A DNA stretch of 64,000 bases from positions 1 to 64,000 of the forward strand of contig NZ_QUAK01000194.1 of the NCBI RefSeq assembly GCF_003429565.1. Reading direction: 5' to 3'. The stretch comes from Streptomyces triticagri (lineage in GTDB: Bacteria > Actinomycetota > Actinomycetes > Streptomycetales > Streptomycetaceae). Position numbers and translations under genes: made by a program. A model generated the notes under the pieces. The model saw nothing but the letters and a program-made list of their open reading frames with translations, did no database searches and was not told where the DNA came from. Of the stretch, positions 24,831 through 33,341 are shown piece by piece. The first letter of the stretch is position 1, and each line of letters opens with the position of its first letter.

Positions 24831-24910
24831 GACCGTCCTCAGGAGTCGATGACCGTCCTCGGGAGTTCGGGGACCGTCCTCAGGAGTCGGGGTCCGTCCT
24901 CAGGAGTCGA
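24831..24910. repeat. Four tandem ~20-bp repeats covering the 3' end of the Lrp-type gene
   Basis: Units start at 24831, 24851, 24872 and 24892, each a variant of GACCGTCCTCAGGAGTCG. The last unit includes the TGA stop (24900-24902) and final codons of the Lrp-type gene, so the array seems to have grown by duplicating the gene's end. Confidence 0.8.
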
Positions 24911-25181
24911 GGCCGATCGCGAAGGCCGCCTCCAGATCGTGCTGTGAGTACGTACGGAACGCCACGTGGGTGTCGGTTCCCTCGACACCGGCGATCTTGC
25001 TGATCCGGCCGGGGATCACTTCGGCCAGGTCGTCGTGGTTCGGGACCCGCACCATGGCGATCAGGTCGTAGGTGCCGGTCACCGAGAACACCTCGCTGAC
25101 GTTGTCCAGCGAGGCGATCGACTCGGCGATCTCGGGGATCCGGTCCACGCTGGTCTTGATGAGCACGATCGCGGTGATCAC
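24900..25181 (-). CDS. Stand-alone Lrp/AsnC ligand-binding (RAM) domain protein
   Basis: The 93-residue protein is only the C-terminal alpha-beta sandwich of Lrp/AsnC regulators (MITAIVLIKTSVDRIPEI, VTGTYDLIAMVRV, GRISKIAGVEGTDTHVAF) with no helix-turn-helix. Such proteins bind amino acids or other small ligands and may modulate full-length Lrp proteins or enzymes. Its ATG overlaps the stop of the rhomboid gene (ATGA, 25178-25181), so the two are translationally coupled. The 3' end lies in a tandem repeat. Confidence 0.88.
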   Translation of the reverse strand: MITAIVLIKTSVDRIPEIAESIASLDNVSEVFSVTGTYDLIAMVRVPNHDDLAEVIPGRISKIAGVEGTDTHVAFRTYSQHDLEAAFAIGLDS

Positions 25182-26017
25182 GGCTGACTGTCTCCCTCGG
25201 TCGCCACGGCTTGCCGCTTCACCTTAGCTCTCCTGCCGGCTCTCCGGCCCGGGCCGCCGACGGGTCCGTCCGTCCTCGGGCAGCGGACCCAGGCGTAGAG
25301 GAAGCCGAGTCCGAAGCCGAGCAGATGCGCGAGATACGCCACACCGGGGCCGCTGGTGTGGCGCTGCGCGGCCAGCCACTGCAGCAGCGCCCAGAACGGC
25401 AGCACGAGCCAGGCGGGAAAGCGCAGCGGCAGGAAGAAGAGGAACGGGAAGAGGCTGGTCACCCGGGCGCTGGGGAAGAGCCACAGGAACGCCCCGAGCA
25501 CCGCGGAGATCGCCCCCGAGGCACCGACCAGGGTCTCCCGCGAACCCGCGTCGGCGATCGCGAACCCGAGCAGCGCGAGACCACCGCTGACCAGGTAGAA
25601 CACGGCGAACCGCAGATGGCCGAAGCGCTCCTCGACCATCGCACCGAAGACGTACAGGAAAAGCAGATTGCCCAGCAGGTGCACCCAGCTGCCGTGCACG
25701 AAGAGCGCGGTGAGCGGGGTCACCGCCGCGCGCACCGAGCCGCCGAGCAGCTCCGCGGGGATCACACCCCAGCGCTCGAAATGGGCGCGCTGCGCGGCGG
25801 CGAGCTCGTCGCCGGTGCCGTACACGGGATTGAAGCCGGAGACCGGGGAGAGCAGGAAGACCGCGCAGCAGGCGGCCATCAGCGCGTACGTCACCGTGGG
25901 GCCGTGCCCGCGCAGGAGTCCGCCGAGTGCCGTGCGGGCGGTGTTCCCCTCCGCGTTGCGGGCCCTGTCCTTTCCGGTGTCCTCGTGCCGTACGCGCCTG
26001 CCCCGCCTGCCGTTCAT
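25178..26017 (-). CDS. Rhomboid-family intramembrane serine protease
   Basis: The 279-residue protein has a charged cytoplasmic N terminus and about six membrane helices. The family marks are HGSWVHLLGNLLFLYVFG, the catalytic Ser in VGASGAISAVLGAFL and the His in VAYLAHLLGFGLGFLYAW. Rhomboids cut substrates inside the membrane. ATG at 26017 is chosen (MNGRRGRRVRHEDTG) over a longer frame that begins in non-coding sequence. It is coupled to the Lrp-domain gene; no substrate is evident. Confidence 0.92.
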   Translation of the reverse strand: MNGRRGRRVRHEDTGKDRARNAEGNTARTALGGLLRGHGPTVTYALMAACCAVFLLSPVSGFNPVYGTGDELAAAQRAHFERWGVIPAELLGGSVRAAVTPLTALFVHGSWVHLLGNLLFLYVFGAMVEERFGHLRFAVFYLVSGGLALLGFAIADAGSRETLVGASGAISAVLGAFLWLFPSARVTSLFPFLFFLPLRFPAWLVLPFWALLQWLAAQRHTSGPGVAYLAHLLGFGLGFLYAWVRCPRTDGPVGGPGRRAGRRAKVKRQAVATEGDSQP

Positions 26018-26226
26018 GGGACAGATCCTGACGTAACGGGAGTGATGGGGGCGCCGCGCCTCGCCGGGGCGGGTCGCGGCCGCGCCGAGGTCGTGGTGGA
26101 GCGGGCCACGGGGCGTTCCGGCAGGCCGTAGGGTTGAAAGGACTCCGCGGGCTTCGGGGAGTGCAGAAGACACCGAAGGGCACGCGCCGGGTGCGGCCGT
26201 GCATGCGAGAAAGGCGTACCGCCACG

Positions 26227-26466
26227 ATGACGGTTCCCCAGCCGACCGCCGAAACCCGCTGGCGCTGCGCGCTCTGCGGCAATCTCACGCGTTTCGACGT
26301 GACCCGTTCGTCGAAGGTTGTGGAGTACGTACATCTCGACCTGGCCGGTGAGCCCAAGGTCGAGGAGCGCGAGGTGGTCAGTGAGACCATCGAGTCGGTG
26401 CGCTGCCGCTGGTGCAACGCGGAGAACCAGGTGGAACTCGTGGACAGGCCGGGCGCGGGCTCCTGA
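26227..26466 (+). CDS. Small zinc-ribbon protein
   Basis: A 79-residue protein with two CxxC pairs, CALCGN near residue 15 and CRWCNA near residue 60, which should bind one zinc ion. The middle holds the conserved-looking VVEYVHLDLAGEPKVEEREV. ATG at 26227 is the likely start; an ATG at 26203 is possible. A TAGGGT -10-like element lies at 26129-26134. Similar small proteins are widespread in Streptomyces without a known role. It is followed at 29 bp by the NYN-domain gene, perhaps in one transcript. Confidence 0.8.
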   Translation: MTVPQPTAETRWRCALCGNLTRFDVTRSSKVVEYVHLDLAGEPKVEEREVVSETIESVRCRWCNAENQVELVDRPGAGS

Positions 26467-26495
26467 GAGGGCCGGCCACAGTAGTGGGGTGACGG

Positions 26496-27857
26496 ATGGT
26501 GGAGGCGTCGAACGGTGCCGAGCCGGCCGACGCGGCCGGTGAGGCGGCCGAGTCGCTCGACCGCCCACTGCCCGAGGGCGTGCGCCGCCGCGTCGTGGGC
26601 ATCGTCTCCGACGGCTTCGGCGGTCTCACCGTGTCCGAACTCCCCGCCCAGCTGCGGCAGTACGCCCGTTTCACCCCGAATCGCCGGCTGAAGTTCGCGG
26701 GCAATGCGATGGCCGCGGCCGTCGAGAGCGACGCCCTGTTCCGCCAGCGCATCGGCGAGCGGTTCAAGGAGTCGCAGGCCGAGCTGGCCGCCGCCCTCGA
26801 GTCCGGCACTCCACCGCCCGCCGCCGATCCGCTGGACGTGGCGGCCGCGGCGTACGTGCTGCGGCCGACCGGCTGGGTCAAGCTGGTGGCCGCCGCGGGC
26901 GAGGAGGCCCAGCGGGCCGACGCCGAGCGGGCCGAGGACGAGACCAGGGCCGAACTGCAGCGGCTGCGCGCCGAGCTGGCCGAGGCGCGGGCGGCCGCCA
27001 AGGCGGACACCGAGCGGCTGCGCGGCGATCTGGACGCCGCCCGCAAAGAGGCCGAGTCCCTGCACCGCAAGCTGCGCGCCGCGCACAGCGACATCAAGCG
27101 CGGCGAGGCGGCCCTGCGTAAGGCGGCCGCCGAGACCGAAGCGGTACGGACCGAGGGTCAGGCCCGGCTGTCGGCCGCGGAGAGCGAGGGCCGGCGGCTC
27201 AAGGCCCGGCTCGGCGAGGCGGAGGCGGCGCTGGAGGCGAGCCGCAAGGCGGTGCGCGAGGGCCGCTCCATGGAGGACATGCGGGTCCGTCTGCTGCTCG
27301 ACACGGTGCTCGAGGCCTCCCAGGGGCTGCGCCGCGAACTGGCCCTGCCGCCGGTCTCGGTGCGGCCCGCCGAGACGGTGGACGCCGTGGAGCCGGGCCG
27401 GATGACCCCCAAGGACATCGCCGCCCGCGCCCTGTCGGAGAACGACCCGGCGATCCTGGACCAGTTGCTCGCGCTGCCCCAGGCGCATCTGGTCGTCGAC
27501 GGCTACAACGTCACCAAGACCGGCTATCCGACCATGCCCCTGGAGAAGCAGCGGCTGCGGCTGCTCGGCAGCCTGTCCGGCCTCGCGGCCCAGACGGGCG
27601 CGGAGGTCACCTGTGTCTTCGACGGCGCCGAACTGGCCGCGCCCGTGCTGCTCGCGCCGCCGCGCGGGGTGCGGGTGCTGTTCTCCAAACCGGGCGTCAC
27701 CGCGGACGAGTTGATCCGGCAGCTGGTGCGGGCCGAGCCTCCCGGCCGTCCGGTGACGGTGGTCTCCACCGACCGGGAGGTCGCCGACGGGATCGCGCGC
27801 GCCGGGGCGCGACCGGTCGCCTCCGCGGTGCTCCTGAAGCGGCTTTCGCGGAACTAA
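26496..27857 (+). CDS. NYN-domain (YacP-like) putative RNase with central coiled coil
   Basis: The 453-residue protein has an N-terminal helical domain (about 20-130), a long Ala/Arg/Glu-rich coiled coil (about 145-270), and a C-terminal NYN/YacP domain (about 325-453) with the acidic catalytic positions in HLVVDGYNVTKTGYP, EVTCVFDGAELA and TVVSTDREVADGI. YacP (Rae1) of Bacillus is a ribosome-associated mRNA endonuclease, so an RNase role is likely; the coiled-coil region is an actinobacterial addition. GC3 pattern is regular. Confidence 0.85.
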   Translation: MVEASNGAEPADAAGEAAESLDRPLPEGVRRRVVGIVSDGFGGLTVSELPAQLRQYARFTPNRRLKFAGNAMAAAVESDALFRQRIGERFKESQAELAAALESGTPPPAADPLDVAAAAYVLRPTGWVKLVAAAGEEAQRADAERAEDETRAELQRLRAELAEARAAAKADTERLRGDLDAARKEAESLHRKLRAAHSDIKRGEAALRKAAAETEAVRTEGQARLSAAESEGRRLKARLGEAEAALEASRKAVREGRSMEDMRVRLLLDTVLEASQGLRRELALPPVSVRPAETVDAVEPGRMTPKDIAARALSENDPAILDQLLALPQAHLVVDGYNVTKTGYPTMPLEKQRLRLLGSLSGLAAQTGAEVTCVFDGAELAAPVLLAPPRGVRVLFSKPGVTADELIRQLVRAEPPGRPVTVVSTDREVADGIARAGARPVASAVLLKRLSRN

Positions 27858-28126
27858 CGGGGAGTTGGGTAACTCCTGTGGCGTATGCCCGATTTGGTGG
27901 GCATGGTGGGGGACGTAGCGTCAAGCGGCCGTCACTGCTTGTGGGTTGTGAGTAAAGAATGCTCGCGTGGGGCGAGATTTTCCCTGTGAGGATTTGAACG
28001 ATCACAAGTCCATCACTAAGGTCGGCTCGAACCTCCGCTCGGTTGATCACCCATCCGGGGTGTCGGTGGAGGGCCCGCCCGCCGGGTCTTTCGGTAGGCG
28101 GCTGGAGGAAGAAGGAGCTCGCCTTC
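27858..28126 (+). promoter_or_regulatory. Long leader before the first NlpC/P60 gene
   Basis: A 269-bp gap with small hairpins just after the NYN gene (GGAGTT/AACTCC at 27861-27876 and ATGCCC/GGGCAT at 27885-27904) and an AT-richer patch at 27945-28020. Cell-wall hydrolase genes in Streptomyces can carry c-di-AMP riboswitches; I looked for the conserved blocks and did not find them. Confidence 0.35.
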
Positions 28127-29155
28127 GTGGCGTCCCACCGTCGACCCAAGCAGCCGAGCCGCACCCGTGTGACCGTGCTCACCGCTACCGCCGCCGCTGC
28201 CGTGGCCATCACGGCCCAGTCCGCCCACGCGGACCCGAAGCCGAGCAAGAAGGAAGTCAAGGCCAAGGTCGACAAGCTCTACGAGCAGGCCGAGAAGGCC
28301 ACCGAGCAGTACAACGGGGCCAAGGAGACGCAGGAGCAGCTCGAGGAGAGCATCGACGAGCTCCAGGACAAGGTCGCCCGCGGCCAGAGCGACCTCAACG
28401 ACCTGCGGGCGGGCCTCGGTTCGCTGGCCAGCGCCCAGTACCGCTCCGGCGGCATCGACCCCTCGGTGCAGCTCTTCCTGTCCTCCGACCCGGACTCGTA
28501 TCTCGACAAGGCTTCCGCCCTCGACCAGTTGACGGGCAAGCAGGCCGAGGCGCTCAAGAAGATCCAGTCGAAGCAGCGCACGCTCGCGCAGCAGCGCAAG
28601 GAAGCCTCCGACAAGCTCGGCGACCTGGCGGACACCCGCAAGGAACTCGGCAAGAAGAAGAAGCAGGTCCAGGGCAAGCTGTCCGCCGCTCAGCGACTGC
28701 TCAACTCCCTGACCGCCGAAGAGCGTCAGGCGCTCGCCGACCAGGAGACCCGGGCCAGCCGGGACAGCGCGGACCGCGCCGACCTCGGCAACGAGAAGCC
28801 CGCCTCCAACCGGGGCGCCGCCGCGCTCAACATAGCCAAGGGCAAGATCGGTTCGCCGTACGTCTACGGCGCCACCGGCCCCGGCTCCTTCGACTGCTCC
28901 GGGCTCACCCAGTGGTCGTTCGCGCAGGCCGGCGTGTCCATCCCGCGCATCTCGCAGGACCAGGCCAACGCCGGTACCCGGATCTCCTCGCAGAGCGACC
29001 TCAAGCCCGGCGACCTGGTGATCTTCTACAGCGATCTGCACCACGTCGGCTTCTACGCGGGCAACGGCCAGGTGCTGCACGCCCCGAAGCCCGGCGCCTC
29101 GGTGCGCTACGAGTCGGTCAACAACATGCCGTACATGTTCGGCGTGCGTATCTGA
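28127..29155 (+). CDS. NlpC/P60 peptidoglycan endopeptidase (RipC-like), copy 1
   Basis: The 342-residue exported protein has a Sec signal (VTVLTATAAAAVAITAQSAHA), an N-terminal coiled coil (about 35-200) and a C-terminal NlpC/P60 domain with catalytic Cys in GSFDCSGLTQWSFAQAG and His in HHVGFYAGNGQVLHAP. It should cut the stem peptide of peptidoglycan. The coil resembles RipC, which is controlled by FtsEX. GTG at 28127 follows GAAGGAG. It is followed by a terminator and a paralogue in the same orientation. Confidence 0.93.
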   Translation: MASHRRPKQPSRTRVTVLTATAAAAVAITAQSAHADPKPSKKEVKAKVDKLYEQAEKATEQYNGAKETQEQLEESIDELQDKVARGQSDLNDLRAGLGSLASAQYRSGGIDPSVQLFLSSDPDSYLDKASALDQLTGKQAEALKKIQSKQRTLAQQRKEASDKLGDLADTRKELGKKKKQVQGKLSAAQRLLNSLTAEERQALADQETRASRDSADRADLGNEKPASNRGAAALNIAKGKIGSPYVYGATGPGSFDCSGLTQWSFAQAGVSIPRISQDQANAGTRISSQSDLKPGDLVIFYSDLHHVGFYAGNGQVLHAPKPGASVRYESVNNMPYMFGVRI

Positions 29156-29164
29156 CGTCCCGGA

Positions 29165-29189
29165 TGCGGGCCGCGTCCGGCGGCCCGCA
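29165..29189 (+). terminator. Terminator hairpin after NlpC/P60 copy 1
   Basis: A 10-bp perfect stem pairs 29165-29174 with 29180-29189, 10 bp past the stop codon. Confidence 0.65.
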
Positions 29190-29460
29190 CCGTGAACTGG
29201 ACGCTCTCCGGCGCCGGTTCGGCCCTCCCGGTGCCCGGCGCACCGTCCACCGCGCAAGCCGCCGCGATGCCCTCCGAACGGGCGAATTCGCCGCTCGCGC
29301 GTCAACCCCCGCGCCCCGCCTGCCACCTGCGTGGACGGCGGGGCTCCGGCGTTCCCGCCCGGCGCGGCCCGGCCCCGCCGTCCGCACCGCCCGGCTACTG
29401 TCTGCCGCTGATCGCCCCCCGACCGGCGGGGGACCTGTCAGGGGAAGGGAGCGGCCACCC
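29190..29460 (+). other. Intergenic region between the two NlpC/P60 genes
   Basis: No gene is supported here. The sequence is GC-rich with a C-run/G-run pair at about 29415-29440 just before the ribosome site. I see no clear -10 or riboswitch; the second gene presumably has its own promoter here because a terminator precedes it. Confidence 0.35.
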
Positions 29461-30486
29461 GTGGCGTTCCACCGTCGTCCCGCGCAGCAACGCGGCCTCG
29501 ACCGCAGTACCCGCATCACCGTCGTCTCCACGGCGGCCGCCACCGTCGCGGCCGCCTTCGGCGCCGTACCCGCGACCGCCGAGCCGGACGGCGGGGCCGA
29601 CGCCACCAAGGCGAAGGTCGACCGCCTGCACACCGAGGCCGAGCGGGCCACCGAGGCGTACAACAAGGCCGACGAGCGGGCCGACGGACTGCGCGGCCGG
29701 GTGAGCCGGCTGCAGGACCGGGTGGCGAAGGGCCAGGCCAGGATCAACACCATGCGGGGCGCGCTCGGTTCACTGGCCGGAGCGCAGTACCGGACCGGCG
29801 GCATCGACCCCTCGCTCGCGCTGCTGCTCTCCGACGACCCCGACACCTACCTCGACAAGTCCGCCACCCTGGACCGGATCAGCCTCCGGCAGGCCGGTGA
29901 ACTCACCGAACTCCAGCGCGCCCAGCGCGCACTCGCCCAGGAGCGCGCCGAGGCCGAGCGCGTGCTCGCCGAGCTGGTGAAGGCACGGGCGTCCGTGGCC
30001 CGCCACAAGCGCAGCGTGAAGAGCAAGCTCGCCCGCGCGCAGCGGCTCCTGAACTCGCTGCCCGCGGCGGAGCGCGCCGCCTACGAGGACGGCGCGGGCG
30101 CCGACGGCGAGCTGACGGGACTCTCGGGTGCCGCGGCGTCCCCGCGCGCGGCCGCGGCCCTGGCGGCGGCCAGGCAGGCGGTCGGCCGCCCGTACGTCTG
30201 GGGCGCCAACGGCCCCTCCGGCTTCGACTGTTCGGGCCTGACCCAGTGGGCTTACGCACAGGCCGGGGTCAGTCTGCCGCGGACCTCGCAGGCACAGCGG
30301 TACGCCGGGCGCCAGGTCCCGCTCGGCCAGGCACAGCCCGGCGACCTGGTCGCCTATCGGGACGACGCCAGCCACATCGGTATGTACGTGGGCGACGGAC
30401 AGGTCGTGCACGCTCCGCATCCGGGAGCTTCGGTGCGTTACGACCCCGTCGGCATGATGCCCGTGTCGTCGGTCACCCGGGTCTGA
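29461..30486 (+). CDS. NlpC/P60 peptidoglycan endopeptidase (RipC-like), copy 2
   Basis: The 341-residue paralogue of the upstream gene has the same design: signal (TRITVVSTAAATVAAAFGAVPATA), coiled coil (about 40-200) and NlpC/P60 domain with Cys in SGFDCSGLTQWAYAQAG and His in SHIGMYVGDGQVVHAP. Shared blocks such as SAQYRSGGIDPS / GAQYRTGGIDPS and RAQRLLNSLPAAER show tandem duplication followed by divergence. GTG at 29461 follows a GGAAGGGAG site. The coil here is more Arg/Glu-rich, so its activating partner may differ. Confidence 0.92.
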   Translation: MAFHRRPAQQRGLDRSTRITVVSTAAATVAAAFGAVPATAEPDGGADATKAKVDRLHTEAERATEAYNKADERADGLRGRVSRLQDRVAKGQARINTMRGALGSLAGAQYRTGGIDPSLALLLSDDPDTYLDKSATLDRISLRQAGELTELQRAQRALAQERAEAERVLAELVKARASVARHKRSVKSKLARAQRLLNSLPAAERAAYEDGAGADGELTGLSGAAASPRAAAALAAARQAVGRPYVWGANGPSGFDCSGLTQWAYAQAGVSLPRTSQAQRYAGRQVPLGQAQPGDLVAYRDDASHIGMYVGDGQVVHAPHPGASVRYDPVGMMPVSSVTRV

Positions 30487-30551
30487 CCCGGACCCCGGCC
30501 CGGCCCGAGCGGGGCGGCGCCCGCCCGCCGCGACCTCGTACGATCGATACG

Positions 30552-31784
30552 GTGGCGGGCCGACGAGGGAGCAGACGTGCGGCGGCGGGGCTGTGCCTCG
30601 CCGCGCTGCTCGGCGCTGCCTCCTGCCAGGCGCCGGCGGACACCGACGCCGCCGACGAGACCCGCGCCGAGGTGCAGTCGCTGCTCGACCGCCGTGCCGA
30701 GGCCGTGGTCGACCGGGACGCGCGCGCCTATCGGGCCACCGGGGTGCCGGGCGCGGCCGGGGACGACGAGTTCGACCGGCTCGGCCAGGTGCCGGTCAGC
30801 TCCTGGACGTACCGCCTGACGGATCTCGAGGCGTCCGGCGCGCGCGCCACCGCCGGGGTGCGGCTCAGCTTCCGGATCGGCGGCTACGACCGTGCGCCCG
30901 TCACGGTGGAGCGCACCGTCCGCCTCGACCGCCGCGCGGACCACTGGTACGTGGCCGACGAGCGGGCCGGGAAGGACGCGGGGGAGCAGCTCTGGGAGCA
31001 GGGCGAGGTGGTCTCCGTGACCGGACGGCACAGCCTGGTGCTCGGGGTCGGCAGATCCCGCGCGAAGCTGCGCGAGTACGCCGACCTCGCGGACCGTGCG
31101 GTGCCCGCCGTGCAGGACGCCTGGGGGCGCGACTGGCCGGGCCGGGTCGTGGTGCTCGTACCGAAGTCGCTCGACGACATGGGGGACCTGCTCGGGGCGC
31201 CGGCCGCCGGATACCAGGGGATCGCCGCGGTCACCACGGGGGAGACGGGCGGGTCCGGGAAGGCTCCGGCCGACCGCGTCGTGCTCAATCCGGACGCCTT
31301 CGACGTGCTCGGCGCCTTCGGCCGGCAGGTCGTCCTCACCCACGAGACGACCCATGTGGCCACCCGCACGGCGACCACGGACACCACCCCGCTCTGGCTC
31401 TCGGAGGGCCTCGCCGACTGGGTCGGCTACCGCGGCTCCGGACGCGGCGCGGCACAGGCCGCACCCGGGATGCGCGCCGCCGTCGAGCGCGGCGAGCTGC
31501 CGGACGCGCTCCCCGCCGACGACGACTTCGGCTTCGACGACGACCCCGACGCGCTGGCCAGGGCCTACGAGGGCGGCTGGCTCGCCTGCCGCATGATCGC
31601 CGAGCGCTGGGGCGAGGACGAGCTGCTCGCCTTCTACCGCGCGGTCGGCGACAGCGGCGCGGGAAGCAAGCGGTCCGCCACGGAGCAGGCCTTGCGTGAA
31701 GTCCTGGACACCACACCCCAGGACTTCACCACCCGCTGGCGCGAGTATCTGCGGGGGCAGCTCGGCCAGGGGTCGTCTCCCTGA
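30552..31784 (+). CDS. Lipoprotein with zinc metallopeptidase-like domain
   Basis: The 410-residue protein has a lipoprotein signal (LAALLGAASC), an NTF2-like region (about 45-150), and a C-terminal gluzincin-like domain with HETTH at residues 264-268 and a downstream LSEGLADWVGY whose Glu fits the third zinc ligand. It is probably an exported peptidase, though no substrate can be named. GTG at 30552 is preceded by a TACGAT -10 element at 30539-30544 with a 7-nt gap, so it is likely leaderless. The gene follows the two NlpC/P60 hydrolases, in keeping with an envelope role. Confidence 0.82.
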   Translation: MAGRRGSRRAAAGLCLAALLGAASCQAPADTDAADETRAEVQSLLDRRAEAVVDRDARAYRATGVPGAAGDDEFDRLGQVPVSSWTYRLTDLEASGARATAGVRLSFRIGGYDRAPVTVERTVRLDRRADHWYVADERAGKDAGEQLWEQGEVVSVTGRHSLVLGVGRSRAKLREYADLADRAVPAVQDAWGRDWPGRVVVLVPKSLDDMGDLLGAPAAGYQGIAAVTTGETGGSGKAPADRVVLNPDAFDVLGAFGRQVVLTHETTHVATRTATTDTTPLWLSEGLADWVGYRGSGRGAAQAAPGMRAAVERGELPDALPADDDFGFDDDPDALARAYEGGWLACRMIAERWGEDELLAFYRAVGDSGAGSKRSATEQALREVLDTTPQDFTTRWREYLRGQLGQGSSP

Positions 31785-31830
31785 CCGGCGGGGACCTGCG
31801 GGGCCTACGAGGCCTGGCACGCTTCGCAGC

Positions 31831-32066
31831 CTCCGGCCGGGGGCGCCGTGGGGCCGGGGAGCCCGGGGAGGCGTTCCCCGGGCTCGGGGGACCCGCAGGT
31901 AGTCGCGCCCGGGGACACGTCCCGGCCGGAGGCCGGGGGCGCCGTGGCCTGATCCGGGAGGGTCTGGGCACCGGGTGCCCTCCTCCAGTCTCTGGCCGGG
32001 GGAGGGTACGAACCTGGGGCCAAGCCCAGCCGGAGGGCCGTGGGCGCCGCGGCCTGGTCCGCGAGG
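31831..32066. repeat. Imperfect ~35-40 bp repeats in an intergenic region
   Basis: The gap 31785-32133 has no credible gene. It carries three imperfect direct copies of a unit around GCCGGGGGCGCCGTGG: 31831-31860, 31921-31961 and 32025-32066. A Pro/Ala-rich minus-strand frame across it reflects the repeats and has no ribosome site. Confidence 0.6.
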
Positions 32067-32133
32067 ATCGGGGAGGCGCACCCCGGGGGCATCGGAAACC
32101 CCGGCGGCCAGGCGTTCGGTACTGTCGGCGGCG

Positions 32134-33276
32134 ATGCACAAGACCCTGATCGTCACCAACGACTTCCCGCCCCGGCCCGGCGGCATCCAGGCCTTCCTGC
32201 ACAACATGGCGCTGCGCCTGGACCCCGCCCGGATCGTCGTCTACGCCTCCACCTGGAAGCGCGGCCGCGAGGGCGCCGAGGCGACCGCGGCCTTCGACGC
32301 CGAACAGCCCTTCACCGTCGTACGCGACCGCACCACCATGCTGCTGCCGACCCCGCGGGTCACCCGGCGGGCCACCGCGCTGCTGCGGGAACACGGCTGT
32401 ACGTCGGTGTGGTTCGGGGCCGCCGCCCCGCTCGGCCTGATGGCACCGGCGCTGCGCCGGGCCGGTGCCGAGCGCCTGGTCGCGACCACCCACGGCCACG
32501 AGGCGGGCTGGGCCCAGCTGCCCGTGGCCCGCCAACTCCTGCGCCGGATCGGCGAGTCGACCGACACGATCACCTACCTCGGCGAGTACACCCGGTCCCG
32601 TATCGCCGCCGCGCTGACCCCCGAGGCCGCGGCCCGGATGGTGCAACTGCCGCCCGGCGTCGACGAGAAGACCTTCCACCCCGGCTCCGGCGGTGACGCG
32701 GTCCGGGCCCGGCTCGGGCTCACCGACCGGCCCGTGGTGGTGTGCGTCTCCCGGCTCGTACCGCGCAAGGGACAGGACACCCTGATCAGGGCGATGCCCA
32801 GGATCCTCGCCGCGGTCCCCGACGCCGTCCTGCTCGTGGTGGGCGGCGGCCCGTACGAGAGCGAACTGCGCAAGCTGGCCGCGGAGCTCTCGGTGGCGGG
32901 CTCGGTGCGTTTCACCGGGGCCGTGCCGTGGGCCGAACTGCCCGCGCACTACGGGGCGGGGGACGTCTTCGCGATGCCCTGCCGTACGCGGCGCGGCGGA
33001 CTCGATGTCGAAGGGCTCGGGATCGTGTATCTGGAGGCCTCGGCGACCGGACTGCCGGTCGTCGCGGGTGACTCGGGTGGCGCGCCGGACGCCGTGCTCG
33101 ACGGCGAGACGGGCTGGGTGGTGCGCGGCACCGAGCCGGCCGAGTCGGCCGAGCGGATCGTGAGCCTGCTCGAGGACCCGGAGCTGCGGCGGCGGATGGG
33201 CGAGCGCGGGCGTGCCTGGGTCGAGGAGAAGTGGCGCTGGGACCTGCTCGCGGAGGAGCTCAAGGGGCTGCTGTAG
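32134..33276 (+). CDS. GT4 mannosyltransferase, PimB' family
   Basis: The 380-residue protein is a GT-B glycosyltransferase of family GT4. It starts MHKTLIVTNDFPPRPGGIQAF, has the RLVPRKGQDTLIRA donor region and the EX7E-type block EGLGIVYLEASATGLPVVAG. It resembles PimB' (Rv2188c), which adds the second mannose to phosphatidylinositol monomannoside; in Streptomyces it should serve PIM synthesis at the membrane face. A TACTGT -10 element at 32120-32125 leaves 8 nt to the ATG, so the mRNA is probably leaderless. The convergent acyl-CoA ligase neighbour is conserved with Mycobacterium. Confidence 0.88.
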   Translation: MHKTLIVTNDFPPRPGGIQAFLHNMALRLDPARIVVYASTWKRGREGAEATAAFDAEQPFTVVRDRTTMLLPTPRVTRRATALLREHGCTSVWFGAAAPLGLMAPALRRAGAERLVATTHGHEAGWAQLPVARQLLRRIGESTDTITYLGEYTRSRIAAALTPEAAARMVQLPPGVDEKTFHPGSGGDAVRARLGLTDRPVVVCVSRLVPRKGQDTLIRAMPRILAAVPDAVLLVVGGGPYESELRKLAAELSVAGSVRFTGAVPWAELPAHYGAGDVFAMPCRTRRGGLDVEGLGIVYLEASATGLPVVAGDSGGAPDAVLDGETGWVVRGTEPAESAERIVSLLEDPELRRRMGERGRAWVEEKWRWDLLAEELKGLL

Positions 33277-33341
33277 CCCCGGACACGCGTGCGTGCCCCG
33301 TCGCCGGACGGGGCACGCACGCGTCGTACCCGGTCCTGTGG

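Noticed and set aside
25224..27488. 754-codon minus-strand frame across rhomboid, zinc ribbon and NYN genes
   Set aside because: Antisense or alternate-frame shadow of three supported genes; composition is Arg/Gly/Ala repeats typical of such shadows.
27945..28126. c-di-AMP (ydaO) riboswitch before NlpC/P60 copy 1
   Set aside because: Expected from other Streptomyces wall hydrolase genes, but the conserved GG-rich blocks were not found.
31805..32092. 95-codon minus-strand frame with Pro/Ala repeats
   Set aside because: The repeats are those of the DNA units in a gap; no ribosome site or known family.
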